Shown here piece after piece: positions 1 to 10,971 of a DNA stretch of 64,000 nucleotides; positions within the stretch are counted from its first letter, which is position 1; every line of letters starts with the position of its first letter. The stretch covers positions 21,316,014 to 21,380,013 of the forward strand of contig CM028916.1 of NCBI GenBank assembly GCA_016801845.1. Reading direction: 5' to 3'. Source of the stretch: Polydactylus sextarius. Lineage: Eukaryota; Chordata; Actinopteri; Polynemidae. The notes below the pieces were generated by a model, which was not told where the DNA came from, did not search any database, and saw nothing but the letters and a program-made list of their open reading frames with translations. The position numbers were made by a program, and so were the translations under genes.

Positions 1-479
1 AAACCTCCAGCAGAACCACACTCAGAGTGGACGGTCATCTGCCTCGACCGGCTGGGGTGAAATGAAAACAGAGAAAAAAGAGAAGAGACAGAGGAAAGGG
101 AGTTGAGGAGGACAGGGGAGGGGGGAGGGGGGAGGAAGAAAAGAGGGAGACCAGGAAGAGACAATAGAGACTAAATGTTTAGTAGTAGTTAAAGAAGTAG
201 TTGTTAAAGCAAAATTATTATTACAATAACAATAATAATAATAATGTTGAAGAATTTGAATCCAACTGCTCTGGAGTCAAAACTACCTGAAAAAGAGAAA
301 GGGGGTGGAGGAGACACAACTGCGAGAGAGAACAGATAAGTGTTAATAATATGTCATATATTAATATCAAGACATGAAGTGTGAGGGAGAGACAGAGACG
401 AGAGGAGTGAGGGACAGAGAGGAGGAGCAGTGTATTGTCAGAGTTCCCCAGCAGTCTAATCCTATAGCAGATTAATTAA

Positions 480-849
480 AGGATGGTTTGGGCAGGTCCA
501 TGTCCCACCTGGACCATCCTTAACTATAGGCTTTATCATAAAGGAAAGTTTTTAGTCTAACTGTTAGAGCCATAATGGAAATAAGGGAAAATTATATATA
601 TATATATATATATACACACCTTTGTAATGTATAATGTTGAAGATTTGAAGATTTGAAAGTAATGACTGTTGCCTATTTTGTTTGTAATCTTAATCCAGAA
701 GTTTGGTATTGTTTCATTTATTAATATCTGCATGTCATTACTCTATGGAAGCACTAGGTGGCAGGAGTGATGTAAAGGATTAGAGCGCAACAGTCTTTGA
801 CCGTGACTACATTGAGCTTATTTGATCTCCTGTGCGGATAAAAAGACTT

Positions 850-883
<34 letters not shown>

Positions 884-3800
884 TTTCATTCCTGTAATTT
901 TAACATTTTGATTCAGTAAATACTTGAAACTTTTAAAGAAGTCTCCGCGTCAATGACTTAAGCTCAAGAACTGGTCGTAAAATGGAATATACGAAACATC
1001 ATCTACACTAACCTTAAATGTAGAAAGGGTGTCTGCCTGCCGGACCCAAACTGGGAGCTGGTTCCATAAGAGAGGAGCCTGATAACTGAAGGCTCTACCT
1101 CCCATTCTGGTCTTAGAGACTCTGGGAACCACAAGTAAACCAGCAGTTTGCGATCAAAGTGATCTATTAAGATAATAAGGAACTATGAGCTCCTTAAGAT
1201 ATAATGGAGCCTGATCATTAAGGGTTTTATAGGCAAGCAGAAGGATTTTAAATTCAATTCTAGATTTTACAGGAAGCCAATGAAGAGCAGCCAATACAGG
1301 AGAAATATGATCTCTGGTCCTACTTCCTGTCAGTACTCGTACTGCAGCATTTTGGATTAACTGAAGGTTTTTGATGAAGTTGCTGGAACACCCTGATAGT
1401 AGAGAGTTACAGTAGTCCAGTCTAGAGGTAACAAATGCATGAATTAACTTTTCATCATCCTTTTTGGACAGGATGCTTCTGATTTTTGCAATATTACATA
1501 GGTGGAAAAAAGCTGTTCTAGAGACATGTCTAATATGAGATACAAAGGATATGTCCTGATCAAAGATTACTCCAAGGTTCCTCACAGTAGAACTGGGGGC
1601 CAAAGTGATACCATCCAGGTTAGCTATGTGATCTGAAAATGATGTTCTGAGATGTTTAGGGCCAAGTACGATAACTTCAGTTTTGACTGAGTTTAAAAGT
1701 AAGAAATTCTGAGTCATCCAGATCTTTATGTCTTTAAGACAATCCTGAAGTTTGATGACCTGGTTAGTTTCATCTGGTTTCATAGATAAGTACAGCTGGG
1801 TATCGTCCGCATAACAATGGAAGTTTATTGTTCTTCCTGATGATGTCGCCTAAGGGAAGCATGTACAAGATAAAAAGGATTGGTCCTAACACAAAACCCT
1901 GTGGAACTCCATGACTAACTGCAGTACGTATGGAAGATTCATTGTTTACATGAACAAACTGGATTCTATGTGATAGATAGGACTTTATCCAGGAAAGTGC
2001 AGTGCCTCTAATCCCAACAACATGTTCTAGTCTTTGTAACAGGATGTTATGATCAGTTGTGTCAAATGCAGCACTAAGACCCAGCATGACAAGAACAGAG
2101 ACAAGTCCATTGTCTGAGGCCATGAGATATTCTCATGTAAGTAATCACATCGTTGAGCAGCAACAACTTTCTCCAGGATTTTGGACATAAAAGGGAGATT
2201 TGGTATGGGTCTATAATTAGCTAGATCACCTGGGTCCAGAGTAGGCTTTTTAAGTAATGGTTTGATTACTGCAGCTTTAAAAGCTCGTGGTACGTAGCCT
2301 TTTACTAAAGATATATTTATCAGACTCAACATGGATGTATCAATTAAAGGTAGGACATCTTTAAACAGCCTGGTTGGAACAGGGTCTAAGAGACAAGTTG
2401 GTGGTCTGGATGAAGAAACTGTTGAAGTCAGTTCAGAGAGATCTATGGGAGAAAAACTGTCCAGATAAAAATCAGCTGTTACTGCTGATTCCAAGTCTAA
2501 TGCACAAGGTGAAATATTAGCTCCTGAAGTGGGAAGGTGGTAACTAATTTTATCTCTGATGGCAACAATTTTACTTGTAAAAAAGTTCATAAAGTCATTA
2601 CTGCTACGGTTTATTGGAATAGACAGCTCCACAGAGCTATGACTTTCTGTCAGCCTGGCTACGGTGCTAAAAAGGAACCTGGGCTTATTCTTGTTTTCCT
2701 CAATTAGAGAAGAATAGTAAGAGGCTCTGGCCTTTCTGAGGTCTCTCTTATATTCCGTTAAACTATCCCTCCAAGCTACATAAAATTCTTCTTGTTTGGT
2801 TGAATGCCACTTCCTTTCTAGAATCCGTGACTGTTGCTTTAAAGCCTGTGTTTGTGAGTTAAACCAAGGAACTCTTCTCCTCTGATTCACAACCTTCTTT
2901 CTCAGTGGGGCAACAGCATCAAGTATTGAATGTAGGCTAGATGCAATGCTGTCAAAACCATGATCAACCTTTGCAGCAGTAAATTCAAAATAGTCATCTT
3001 CTGTTGTATTCATATATGACACTTGGATAGATAACTATTCTTTGAATTTAGCCACAGCATCACCAGACAGACACCTACTGTAGTGATACTGCTTCTCAGA
3101 AGTTGTGTAATCTAACACTGTAAATCTTATTAAGAAACAGCCAGAGAGAAGAGGATTATGAGGAAATATTATTAAATGACATCAACATCATAGATGAGTA
3201 CAAGGTCTCATAGATGAGAACAAGGTTGAAACAGTGAGTAGGTTTGTTTATGTGCTGAGAAAAGCCAATTGAATCTAACAATAGGTTAAACGCAGAACTG
3301 AGGCTGTTGTTATCAACATCTACATGAATGTTAAAATCACCCACTATAATAACTTTATCTGTACTGAGAACTATCTCAGATAAAAACTCTGAAAGTTCAG
3401 CTATAAATTCAGAATAAGGACCAGGTGGACGATACACAGTAATTACCACAACTGGTTTTTGCATTTTCCAGTTTGGATTTGAGAGACTAAGGGTTAGACT
3501 TTCTAATGAGTTATATCTAGTCTTAGGTTTAGGATTAATCATTAGATTAGACTTAAAAATGGCTGCAACCCCTCCTCCTTGGCCTGTGCCTCGAGGAATG
3601 TGAGCATTAACTTGAGTTGGAGGAGTTGATTCATTCAGACTAATAAAATCCTCCTGCTTTAGCCAGGTTTCAGTAATGCAGAATAGGTCAATGTTGTGAT
3701 CAATTATCAAATCATTCACTAATAAAAATTTGGATGGAAGTGATCTTATGTTTAATAATCCACATTTGATAACCTTATGTTTTGATTCTACTGTATTAGT

Positions 3801-3923
3801 TGTGTTAATCTTAATTAAGTTTCTATGAGTAACTCCTCTTTTTGGTTTAATAAACTTGGGTGGTTGGGGAGCAGACACAGTTTCTATACATCTATGAGTG
3901 GGTGACCGCTCTAACTGAAGCAC
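480..3923 (-). pseudogene. LINE ORF2 pseudogene: AP-type endonuclease plus reverse transcriptase
   Basis: Pieces in order on the minus strand: 3923-3156 (endonuclease), 3022-2125 (linker and RT start), 2123-1770 (RT core), 1783-1154 and 1132-1010 (thumb and C-terminal region), 570-480 (last residues, beyond the LTR). The endonuclease keeps LNIRSL, TETWL, VYRPPG and VGDFNIH, but the following histidine region is damaged by a deletion and a short tandem duplication near 3180-3230. The RT keeps ANYRPIPNLPF and SHGVPQGFVLGPILF. The first catalytic aspartate is lost (LGLSAAFD in place of LDLSAAFD), and a frameshift at about 1790-1830 cuts through the YADD box. A deletion near 2125-2140 removed the region before the RT core. 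The C-terminal piece (RVLTGSRTRDHISPVLAALH) is typical of L2/CR1/Rex1 elements. It cannot encode a working protein. Confidence 0.85.
562..1007. mobile_element. Solo LTR inserted in the LINE ORF2, 5-bp target duplication
   Basis: The LINE reading frame stops matching at 561 and resumes at 1008. The 446-bp insert begins TGTTAGAG and ends TCTACA, so it has the TG...CA termini of an LTR. It is flanked by the direct repeat CTAAC at 557-561 and 1008-1012. Removing the insert plus one CTAAC rejoins the conserved LINE coding sequence. Inside are an AT microsatellite (593-614), a TATA-like GGATAAAAAG near 836 and a T tract (851-879). There is no internal region and no second LTR, so this is the footprint of LTR-LTR recombination. 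The source family was not recognised. Confidence 0.75.
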
Positions 3924-4141
3924 AGAGAAGCGTGTAGGACTGCAAATCTGCCTCCTGGTCTCAACTCTGGGTTGTCAGGTTTTAGGTCTAATAAAATCAG
4001 TCAGATTTCTAGATAAGAGAGCTGCTCCATCCAAAGTGGGGTACACTTGGGGCTATGCTTCTTGTTACGGACGGTCACCCAGCTGCCCTGGTTTCCTGGC
4101 TGCTCGGGAACTGGTGGGGGCGCTGGAGGTGCTACGCTAGG

Positions 4142-4363
4142 TCAGTCCGCACTGGCTACCGGTGACTGGCTAACTACACTAGCATGAGTCCTAGCTTCTA
4201 TGGTGCGGAACCGTGCCTCTAACTCGCTAAACCTCGCCTCAATAGCAGTGAACAAACTACACTTTATACAAGTACCATTACTGGTAAAGGAGGCAGAGGA
4301 AGAGGAACAACTGAACATCTGACACACGGACAGGAGAGAGCAGGAAAGGGAGAGGGGGAGCAA
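4142..4363 (-). pseudogene. LINE ORF1-like remnant with coiled-coil repeat
   Basis: A 73-codon minus-strand frame just upstream of the endonuclease part. It has a CIKC pair followed by repeated heptads (EARFSELEARFRTIEAR), as expected for a short coiled-coil at the start of an L2-type ORF1. The rest of an ORF1 is not open: the frame runs into a stop at 4142, and 3924-4141 holds only broken continuation. It is treated as a decayed fragment of the same LINE rather than a gene. Confidence 0.45.
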
Positions 4364-4689
4364 GACAGAGCGCCATAGCGCAGTGCTAGTTAGCTAAAAG
4401 TTAGTGCTTAATGTGAAGTTTCAGAGAGTAAGTAAGGTTAAGCACTTTAACAAACACTTGTGTGCGAGAATTTACTTCTCACTGAGAAGTAAGTAAGTAA
4501 ATTGTTTTTTTTTTTCTTTCCCTAAGAAGAGAGGCTGTGAGGGACTATCACCGACAGGAGGAAGTGACGTAATACGTTACCGCAGCATGTAGCACGTAGA
4601 CAGGGGTCATAAACATGGCTGCTCCCCCAACACGGCTGAGACCCCATACTGAGATGTCTTTCAGTTACCTTCCAGCTACAGCCACTGTC

Positions 4690-4985
4690 CTGACCTCATG
4701 CTGAGGTACCACTGTTAGTCAGGTGCGAGAACTCGACACCTTGGTCCACCCCAACCCTGAGCCCTATTGCTTTATGTGTATTACCCCTGTCTGAACAATG
4801 CCTTTTGTCTTATTTACATATTGTCTGGTCAACACCCCTCTACCTGTACCTGTTAGTCAGACTACTGTCACAGACACGCTCTGCGTCAGTAGGTTCACCA
4901 GTTTCCGGATTCCATTAAAGAACCACCACTGAACCGAGTCTCTGAGGAAATTTCTTCGACAAGTGTGTACCCAAAATTTGGTGCC
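4690..4985 (+). other. Possible LTR edge followed by a primer-binding-like site
   Basis: The stretch contains ATTAAAGAACC near 4913, ends near TTCTTCGACA, and is followed at about 4976 by AATTTGGTGCCAG. A short A-rich spacer then TGGTGCC is common just downstream of 5' LTRs of fish LTR retrotransposons. I found no matching second LTR and no gag/pol frame after it, and no clear target duplication. It is therefore only a candidate LTR remnant. Confidence 0.25.
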
Positions 4986-5613
4986 AGATACTATGGGGCC
5001 CAACAAAATTCCTGCAAATTAACAGTGAGCATAACTTTGCTGTGAAGCATGCAAGTGTTCAACATTTAAATGCCAAATCTGCTACCCAGGACCATGTGAA
5101 CAAAATTTGACCGCTCAAGTATCTCACTAGGCCCAGCAGGAGGCAAATTTAATTTTACATGTTGTTGGTGTGGAGGAACAGGGTGAACAAGGTTTCTGGC
5201 AGTTTGGGGATCTTACCAAGTAAACACAGGACCCAATGCAACCCTCAGAGTCTGCATCCCATCCTGTCCCATCCCCCCAATATGCGCCTAAGCAAAGTAG
5301 GCCTATTTTGTCTAAACAATTTCAACACTAAACTTGCACCAGGCAACCCCTGAGAGGTGGTGAATAGGGTGGGGTTGGTCCTGTGTAAATAAATCTTTAG
5401 TTTAGTTTTAAAATTACATTCGGGATACTATTGTGCAAAAAGAAAACTTAAGCACCTAGATAATTTTATCCAGTTCCATCCCATTCCCACTCTGCTACTT
5501 ATATCCCTTATGGGGCTCATAGAGTAGGCCCACATTTCAAGTCTATGCCCTCTTGGTACCCATGGGGCCCACCATTTTTGTATTTTATATATTAATCAAA
5601 TCAAATGTTTCAA

Positions 5614-5615
<2 letters not shown>

Positions 5616-5652
<37 letters not shown>

Positions 5653-5702
5653 GATAGATAGATAGATAGATAGATAGAGAGAGAGTGTACACACACACAC
5701 AT
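5616..5702. repeat. Compound microsatellite (TA)n(GATA)n(GA)n(CA)n
   Basis: Uninterrupted TA dinucleotides to about 5648, then GATA units to about 5684, a short GA run, and a CA run to 5702. Confidence 0.95.
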
Positions 5703-8390
5703 ATTCACATAAACATAAATATACATACATATTATCCAGTTGTACCCTACAGATTGAGATTAGTGTTGAATTCAGTCAACAAAGGTCCAACATAAGATAT
5801 GGTAGAAGGTAATCTGAAAATAAATGAGTAGAAGCACCATCAAGAAAATCAAATCGGACATAGCACAACACTATGTGGGAGGAAGGTTTTAAGGTGCATT
5901 GAAGGGTAAAGCCCCACCTACTGGATGCCAAATTTGACAAAAAAAAAAAAAAAACTGTAGGCCCATAACAAATGAAAAAGAGGAGAGAGAAAGAAGTCTA
6001 GCCTCTATCATCACTCTCTCACTTTTAATAAGCATTTAGATCTAGTCACATCCAAATGAATAGAAATCGTTTTTAGAAAAATAAACCTGAAGAGTTCAAA
6101 GTTACCTAGAAACAGTCATGTCCATTTTTAATGGTGTGTAGATACCTGATCATGGTGATGATGGTTGAATGTTCCTCTTTATATACATGATGGCCAGATG
6201 ATCAGGAATGGTAAAGGTTTTTTCCGCACCTTTGCATGTAATCTGGAATGTAGCTGGATAACAGAGACCAAACTTGACATTTTTAAGGAGCTGCCTTGCC
6301 TCTTTAAAAAAGCAGCTCACTTCTTTGCTACCACTGGAACAAAATGCACACCCTTCCCCTTGTAAAACAGTTGCTTCTTCTGACTAGGAAGGCACCAAAT
6401 GTGATTCTGTGGCCCTCCATGTCCGTGCATTGCTCTGACAGGCTACAAACATGTGACTGCAGTTGCTTTCCTGAAATTTTCAGGGTCATGACAGTTTAGC
6501 TCCACTCTGTAGTGGACTGCTCCAGGTCATCAATGCGCTTGTAAAGAGCTAACAGTAGTATGCAACTCTTGGCAGATGGAGGCTATTTCTTAGTTTGTGC
6601 ATCAATTTTGTGTCTAACAACTCAATCGAAAATCGAAAATGTATTCATGTATTCATATACTTTCTGCATATTTAGTAAAGTTGCTCATGTATGTTCATGT
6701 TGCTCGAAGGCCACTCCCATTCCTAAGTGTCATATCTGCATCTGCCATAGAGGAATGCCTCAGAATTTTAAGAAATACACTTAAAAACTGTCAATCTTTC
6801 ACCAATGTAGCATGCAAGTCACCACTGCAGATACTACCTGCAACAACAGTGTTTGTTTGGAAAGCATATTTTAGCAAAAGCAGTAAAACCAGTGTGGCCG
6901 CAGCTGCTGTTAGATGGGACTGAGGAGCTGCACTACTCTTATAGCTCTAGGCTGCAAGGTTGCTGCAAAACATACATAAGGAAAAAATACCAGTTTGCTT
7001 CACATCAATGCAAGTGAATCTTTACTATTATGAATTAGATTATTCATTTATTTATTGAAGGTGCCGGTTATAGTCCACTTTAACCCCTGTGCATGATGTG
7101 TTTGTCTTGATAAAAGACATTATTCTGTGAAGTTCTGAGTGCATGCGTAAAGAGAGGTGTGTGATGAATGTCTTGAAACATTGCCCATTCATCGATGACA
7201 GTTTTCTGATTTATTTATTTATCTTTTAATTATTTGAGTTCACTGACTGGGTATATGAGGCCAAGTTCAGTTAGCCGCTTCTACCCATAATAATTGAACG
7301 GTCTAATTACTTTTGGATTTGACAATTTAGAAGAATAATGATTGAACTGACAACATGTTAATTAATCATTATATCATCCTTATGATATGATGTTTTAAAA
7401 AATAAATTAAAAACATCCTTCACTTTCTGAGGGCACTTACAGGTCAGCCTGCAACAATAGCTGCTTCTGTGTCTCTGTTGAATCCTGACATGTATTCACA
7501 TGACACAGAGATCCATTAACACCAACACACATCTGCCAGATTCACATGGTTAAAACGAGGAGAAGGTTTGACTGAATATCAATCGGTTGTAAACCTGATT
7601 TTAAAAACACCTGGTACTGTGCTGATGGCTGCTTAAAGAAAAAGCTGCTTCTTCTATGCCTCTGTCACTACATGTCAAATAACACATACTACAGGTGATT
7701 GGGCCCCTAGGTCTCAGTCTTAGTGCTGAGACATGTCCAGGGCCATATTGGGGCATACACACACAAAAAACACACAGGTCATTGTGGATCAACTCTCCTG
7801 GTTTAGGTCATCAGTGACGGTCAGCATTGACTGACTTTTTGATCCAGACTCCATCCTTCATGTCAGAGTTCTCGTCTGTGCTGTCCAAAATGTGTTTTTA
7901 TGTAGCTGATATCAAGGGGATTTTGTGTAGACCAACCCACCAGTAAAAAAGCATAAAAAAAGAAGTTTAACAAAAACAAGTTTTTTGAGCACAACCACCT
8001 GATGAGAGACATTGGAGTAGATCCAGAATAGAGAAGACATCTAGTCTGGGAAGCTCTCTGGATCTTCAAAGAGGAGCTGGAAAGTGTCTGGTAATTGGGA
8101 CACTTGGACTACCTTGCTGCCCTGCTGTCATAGAGACCAGACACTGGATCAGAGGCTGAACATGGACAGATGGACAATTGTAATTATGCAATTTGAAAAG
8201 GTAATTAGTTACACTTCTAATTACTTCAACTGCAGTCCTGCACCAAGATGATTTGAAGAATCTGCCAATGCTGATGTTGTTGGAACATTGGAACAAGCTG
8301 GAAGCAAATTGTTGTCTAAACATGTAATTTTAATATTAGCCTATGGAAAAACATAATTAATTTGATTTAAAATACCAGGAGAAATATTTG
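5703..8390. other. Intergenic stretch with no supported gene
   Basis: Only short, unrelated open frames are present (none above about 94 codons, none with recognisable motifs). An A tract lies at 5941-5954. The sequence is AT-rich and looks like unconstrained flank upstream of adcy8. No RNA gene or promoter-like cluster was recognised. Confidence 0.5.
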
Positions 8391-8429
8391 AGGGGCGATG
8401 ACACACACACACAAACAGAGAGAGAGACT

Positions 8430-8835
8430 TACTTTGACTATGTACAGACTCAGCAACCACAGCCTGGCCTTAGAGAGAGGCCGAAATAGACAGACGTGGC
8501 TGCCCAGAGAGGCTCTGTGTCGGCTCTGTCCACACAGACAGGTGGAGTCAGAGCAGCACTTTCTGCTATACTGTGATACATACACTGACATCAGAAACCA
8601 GCTCTACAACCACATTACAGGCTTGATCCCAAACTTCAATAAGCTCTCAGACCAAGAAACAATCTGACATGATCTCCTCTAATTGAACCAGCTGATCCTG
8701 ACTTTAATATATTGTTAATTACTATTGATATTGTTGTTGTCACTATTATTGTTCTTGTTTTGTGTTTTTGTTCTGTAATCTGTAGGCTTTGGCAATATTG
8801 TAAAACAGTCATGCCAATAAAGCTTCTTGAAATTG

Positions 8836-8840
<5 letters not shown>
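8430..8840 (+). mobile_element. 3'-end fragment of a LINE (5'-truncated)
   Basis: A + strand frame (about 8437-8667) encodes a short Cys/His segment, LCRLCPHRQVESEQHFLLYC, ending in DTYTDIRNQLYNHI. This is the C-x2-C...H...C tail found at the C-terminus of several fish non-LTR retrotransposon ORF2 proteins. The frame stops at 8665. A short T-rich 3' UTR follows, then AATAAAGCTTCTTGAAATTGAAATTGA, here broken into the motif AATAAAGCTTC plus a GAAATT tail. The 5' part is missing, as expected for target-primed insertion. It differs from the L2-like LINE at 1-4680; exact family unknown. Confidence 0.6.

Positions 8841-8887
<47 letters not shown>
8841..8887. repeat. (GA)n microsatellite
   Basis: About 23 GA units starting exactly at the 3' tail of the preceding LINE fragment, so it probably grew from that tail. 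It sits about 1.2 kb upstream of the adcy8 start codon. Open frames crossing it are artefacts of the repeat. Confidence 0.95.
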
Positions 8888-8888
<1 letters not shown>

Positions 8889-8889
8889 A

Positions 8890-10068
8890 ACTGTGACGTC
8901 AAACCGGAGCCCAGATGACCGACTAGCTCCGCCGTGTCTCTCTCCCACCAGTCTCGCGCTTTCAGAAAAATCTACTTCACGCGGCTGGTGCTGCACGCGC
9001 ATTTACACACTGAAGAGGAGAAAGAGACGACGAACAAGAGATAAAGGAAGGGAGGTGGGAAAACGGGAGAACTTGGGTCGAGATACTATTAGAGGAGGGG
9101 GAGAAGGGGGAATACGCCGTGCAGCACGCTGTTACTTTGTGGACGACTCGGTGCTTTGCACAGTCTTCTGACAGAACCGCTGTAAGTGACACGAAACCGC
9201 TGTGTGCATATATGCCCCTTTCCCATCAGGTGTTGCGTCTAAGCCCTTTGAGTCGAAGGAGAGGCACGAATGGAGGGTTGATCCGCGTCAAGAAGCTCGC
9301 ACACTGATTCTGTCTGCGGAGCCTCGCGAGCTACAAGTTGACCATATTGATTTTTTTCTAGTTCAAGACCGCAGCAGATTATAATTTTCGGATATTTTAT
9401 TTTTTGACTTTTGATCTGTTTGTGACATCTGTTATGAACGTCCATGAAAACAGGACTTAAGGGTTTTTTTTTTTTTTTTTTTTTTTTGGTTCTCCAGCGG
9501 CGCCTGCGCATAAGTGGTGGGGTGGGTGGGTGGGTGGGGGTTGGCAAAGTAAACGCATGCAGGTGTTCCAACAACGCACGAGCCGTATGTCATTAATAAT
9601 AGTAATAAGTACAGCAGATATTTGTGTTCTCAAAGGATCTACCGGTTCTCCTGATGCTGCGTGCGGTCGGCTCACGGTTGTTGGAGCCGCTGCTTGGACC
9701 CGGTGACCATCAGCCTCTCAGCACGGTGTCCCTGATGATGATGATGATAAAGATGGGGGTGGTAATGGAGATGGTGCTGACCAGCTATTAATCTCGGAGA
9801 TACTCTTCCACTTGTGTCAGATTCGCGGTTCTGTTTCTGAAGGGGGATAGTTCGTGTGACAATGACCTCCAACTGCGCTTTACCCCGCGTGCCGTGTCTG
9901 TCGCAACCCCTGAGAGAAACACACGCCCCCGGATCGATACGCATGAGAGGATGTCGTCTCCCCCAAATATTTATTGAGCTGACTCAGAACGGGGAGAAGG
10001 GAAGAATCATCTAAACCGACGCGAGCTTTAGGAGAAGAAAAACAATAACCACAACAGCAGCAGCAGGA
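8890..10068 (+). promoter_or_regulatory. adcy8: adcy8 5' flank and probable 5' UTR
   Basis: This stretch is noticeably richer in G+C and CpG than the surrounding DNA (GACGTC near 8896, many CG pairs at 8920-9000, 9190-9330 and 9880-10068), consistent with a CpG-type promoter and leader. It also carries a T tract (9464-9487), a GGGT/GGGTGGG run (9521-9541) and a GATGAT run (9734-9748). No convincing TATA box was placed, so the transcription start is unknown. Several upstream ATGs occur (for example 9434 and 9444), so the leader could contain upstream frames. The initiator at 10069 has purine at -3 and G at +4. Confidence 0.55.
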
Positions 10069-10971
10069 ATGGAACTGTCCGAGGTCCGGTGCTCCAGCGC
10101 GAGCGAGGAACTGTACACCATCAACAAGACCCCAAGCAGTAGCAACAGCAGCGGGAGCGCGCGACCCAAGCGTCTGCTGTGGCAGAACGCGGTGCGCCAC
10201 ATCACCGAGCAGCGTTTCATCCACGAGCAGGGCAGGGGAAGCGAGGGAGGGAGGGTAAAAGGAATCCGTCTGGACGAGCCCCATGACCCAAGCCAGGTCG
10301 CGCGGAAGCAGTCTGCGGGCCGGACGTCGGTGGGAGACCGGCACAACAACGGCGGAACTAAAGTGTTCCCGGAGCGCGCCAGCAGCGATCTGGGCTTCTT
10401 GCAGATCGACTGCGCGCCGAGCAACTCCGACTTCTTCCTGAACTGGGGCTACACGTACCGGGGTGTCATTTTCCCCACATTACGGAACGCCTTCAAGTCC
10501 CGTGATCTGGAGAGGCTTTACCAACGCTACTTCCTGGGCCAGAGGCGCAAGTCGGTGGTGGTGATGAACATCCTGGATGTGGTGACCAAGCTCACCCTGC
10601 TGGTGCTTCACCTCACTCTGGCCTTTTCTCCCATGGACCCGATCAAAGGGACGCTGCTGGGGTTCTTCACAGGCATTGAAGTCGTCATTTGTGCCTTAGT
10701 AGTGGTGCGGAAGGACACCACGTCACACGGCTACCTGCAGTACAGTGGTGTGGTCACGTGGGTGGCCATGGCTACGCAGATCCTGTCGGCTGGACTGGGC
10801 TATGGGCTGCTGGGTGACGGGGTGGGATACGTGCTGTTTACCCTGTTCGCCACCTACAGCATGCTGCCTCTGCCACTCACCTGGGCCATCCTGGCTGGCC
10901 TGTTCACCTCGGGTCTCCACATTCTGGTCCAGCTCCTCATCTCCCAGAATACACAGCTGTCTACCAACCAG
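10069..10971 (+). CDS. adcy8: adcy8 exon 1: N-terminus, calmodulin-binding-like helix, TM1-TM5
   Basis: Codes for residues 1-301, starting MELSEVRC, which fits the start of vertebrate adenylyl cyclase type 8. Residues 32-52 (RPKRLLWQNAVRHITEQRFI) are a basic amphipathic segment corresponding to the N-terminal calmodulin-binding region of mammalian ADCY8. A low-complexity Ser/Gly/Asn-rich linker follows. Residues 113-160 (DCAPSNSDFF, GVIFPTLRN, RDLERLYQRYFLGQRRKS) are the conserved pre-membrane block. Hydrophobic helices lie at about 163-185, 194-213, 226-246, 250-266 and 268-292. The N-terminal linker looks shorter than in mammals. The exon ends in phase 0 at CAG|GTGAGC. The open frame runs on to 11160, but that tail is intron read-through with no similarity to a cyclase. 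Confidence 0.95.

Larger units (their letters stand above)
1..4680 (-). mobile_element. L2/CR1-like LINE (non-LTR retrotransposon), nearly full length but decayed
   Basis: Read on the minus strand, the order from 4680 down to 1 is: 5' leader, ORF1-like remnant, an ORF2 with endonuclease, linker, reverse transcriptase and C-terminal region, then a purine-rich 3' UTR that runs off the left edge. The stretch at 1-170 closely matches 16755-16935, which ends in an ATTGAA-type tail like those of fish L2-type LINEs. That ties this region to the 3' end of the same family. The element is dead: the ORF2 is frameshifted, has internal deletions and is split by a solo LTR at 562-1007. The 5' limit is approximate. 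L2/CR1 (jockey superfamily) is my best family call; Rex1-like is an alternative. Confidence 0.8.

Noticed and set aside
8827..9171. Arg-Glu-rich 114-codon frame
   Set aside because: Translation of the GA tract continuing into the adcy8 leader.
9434..10068. Upstream ATG as the adcy8 start
   Set aside because: Upstream ATGs are not in frame with an open path to the conserved MELS start, which has good context.
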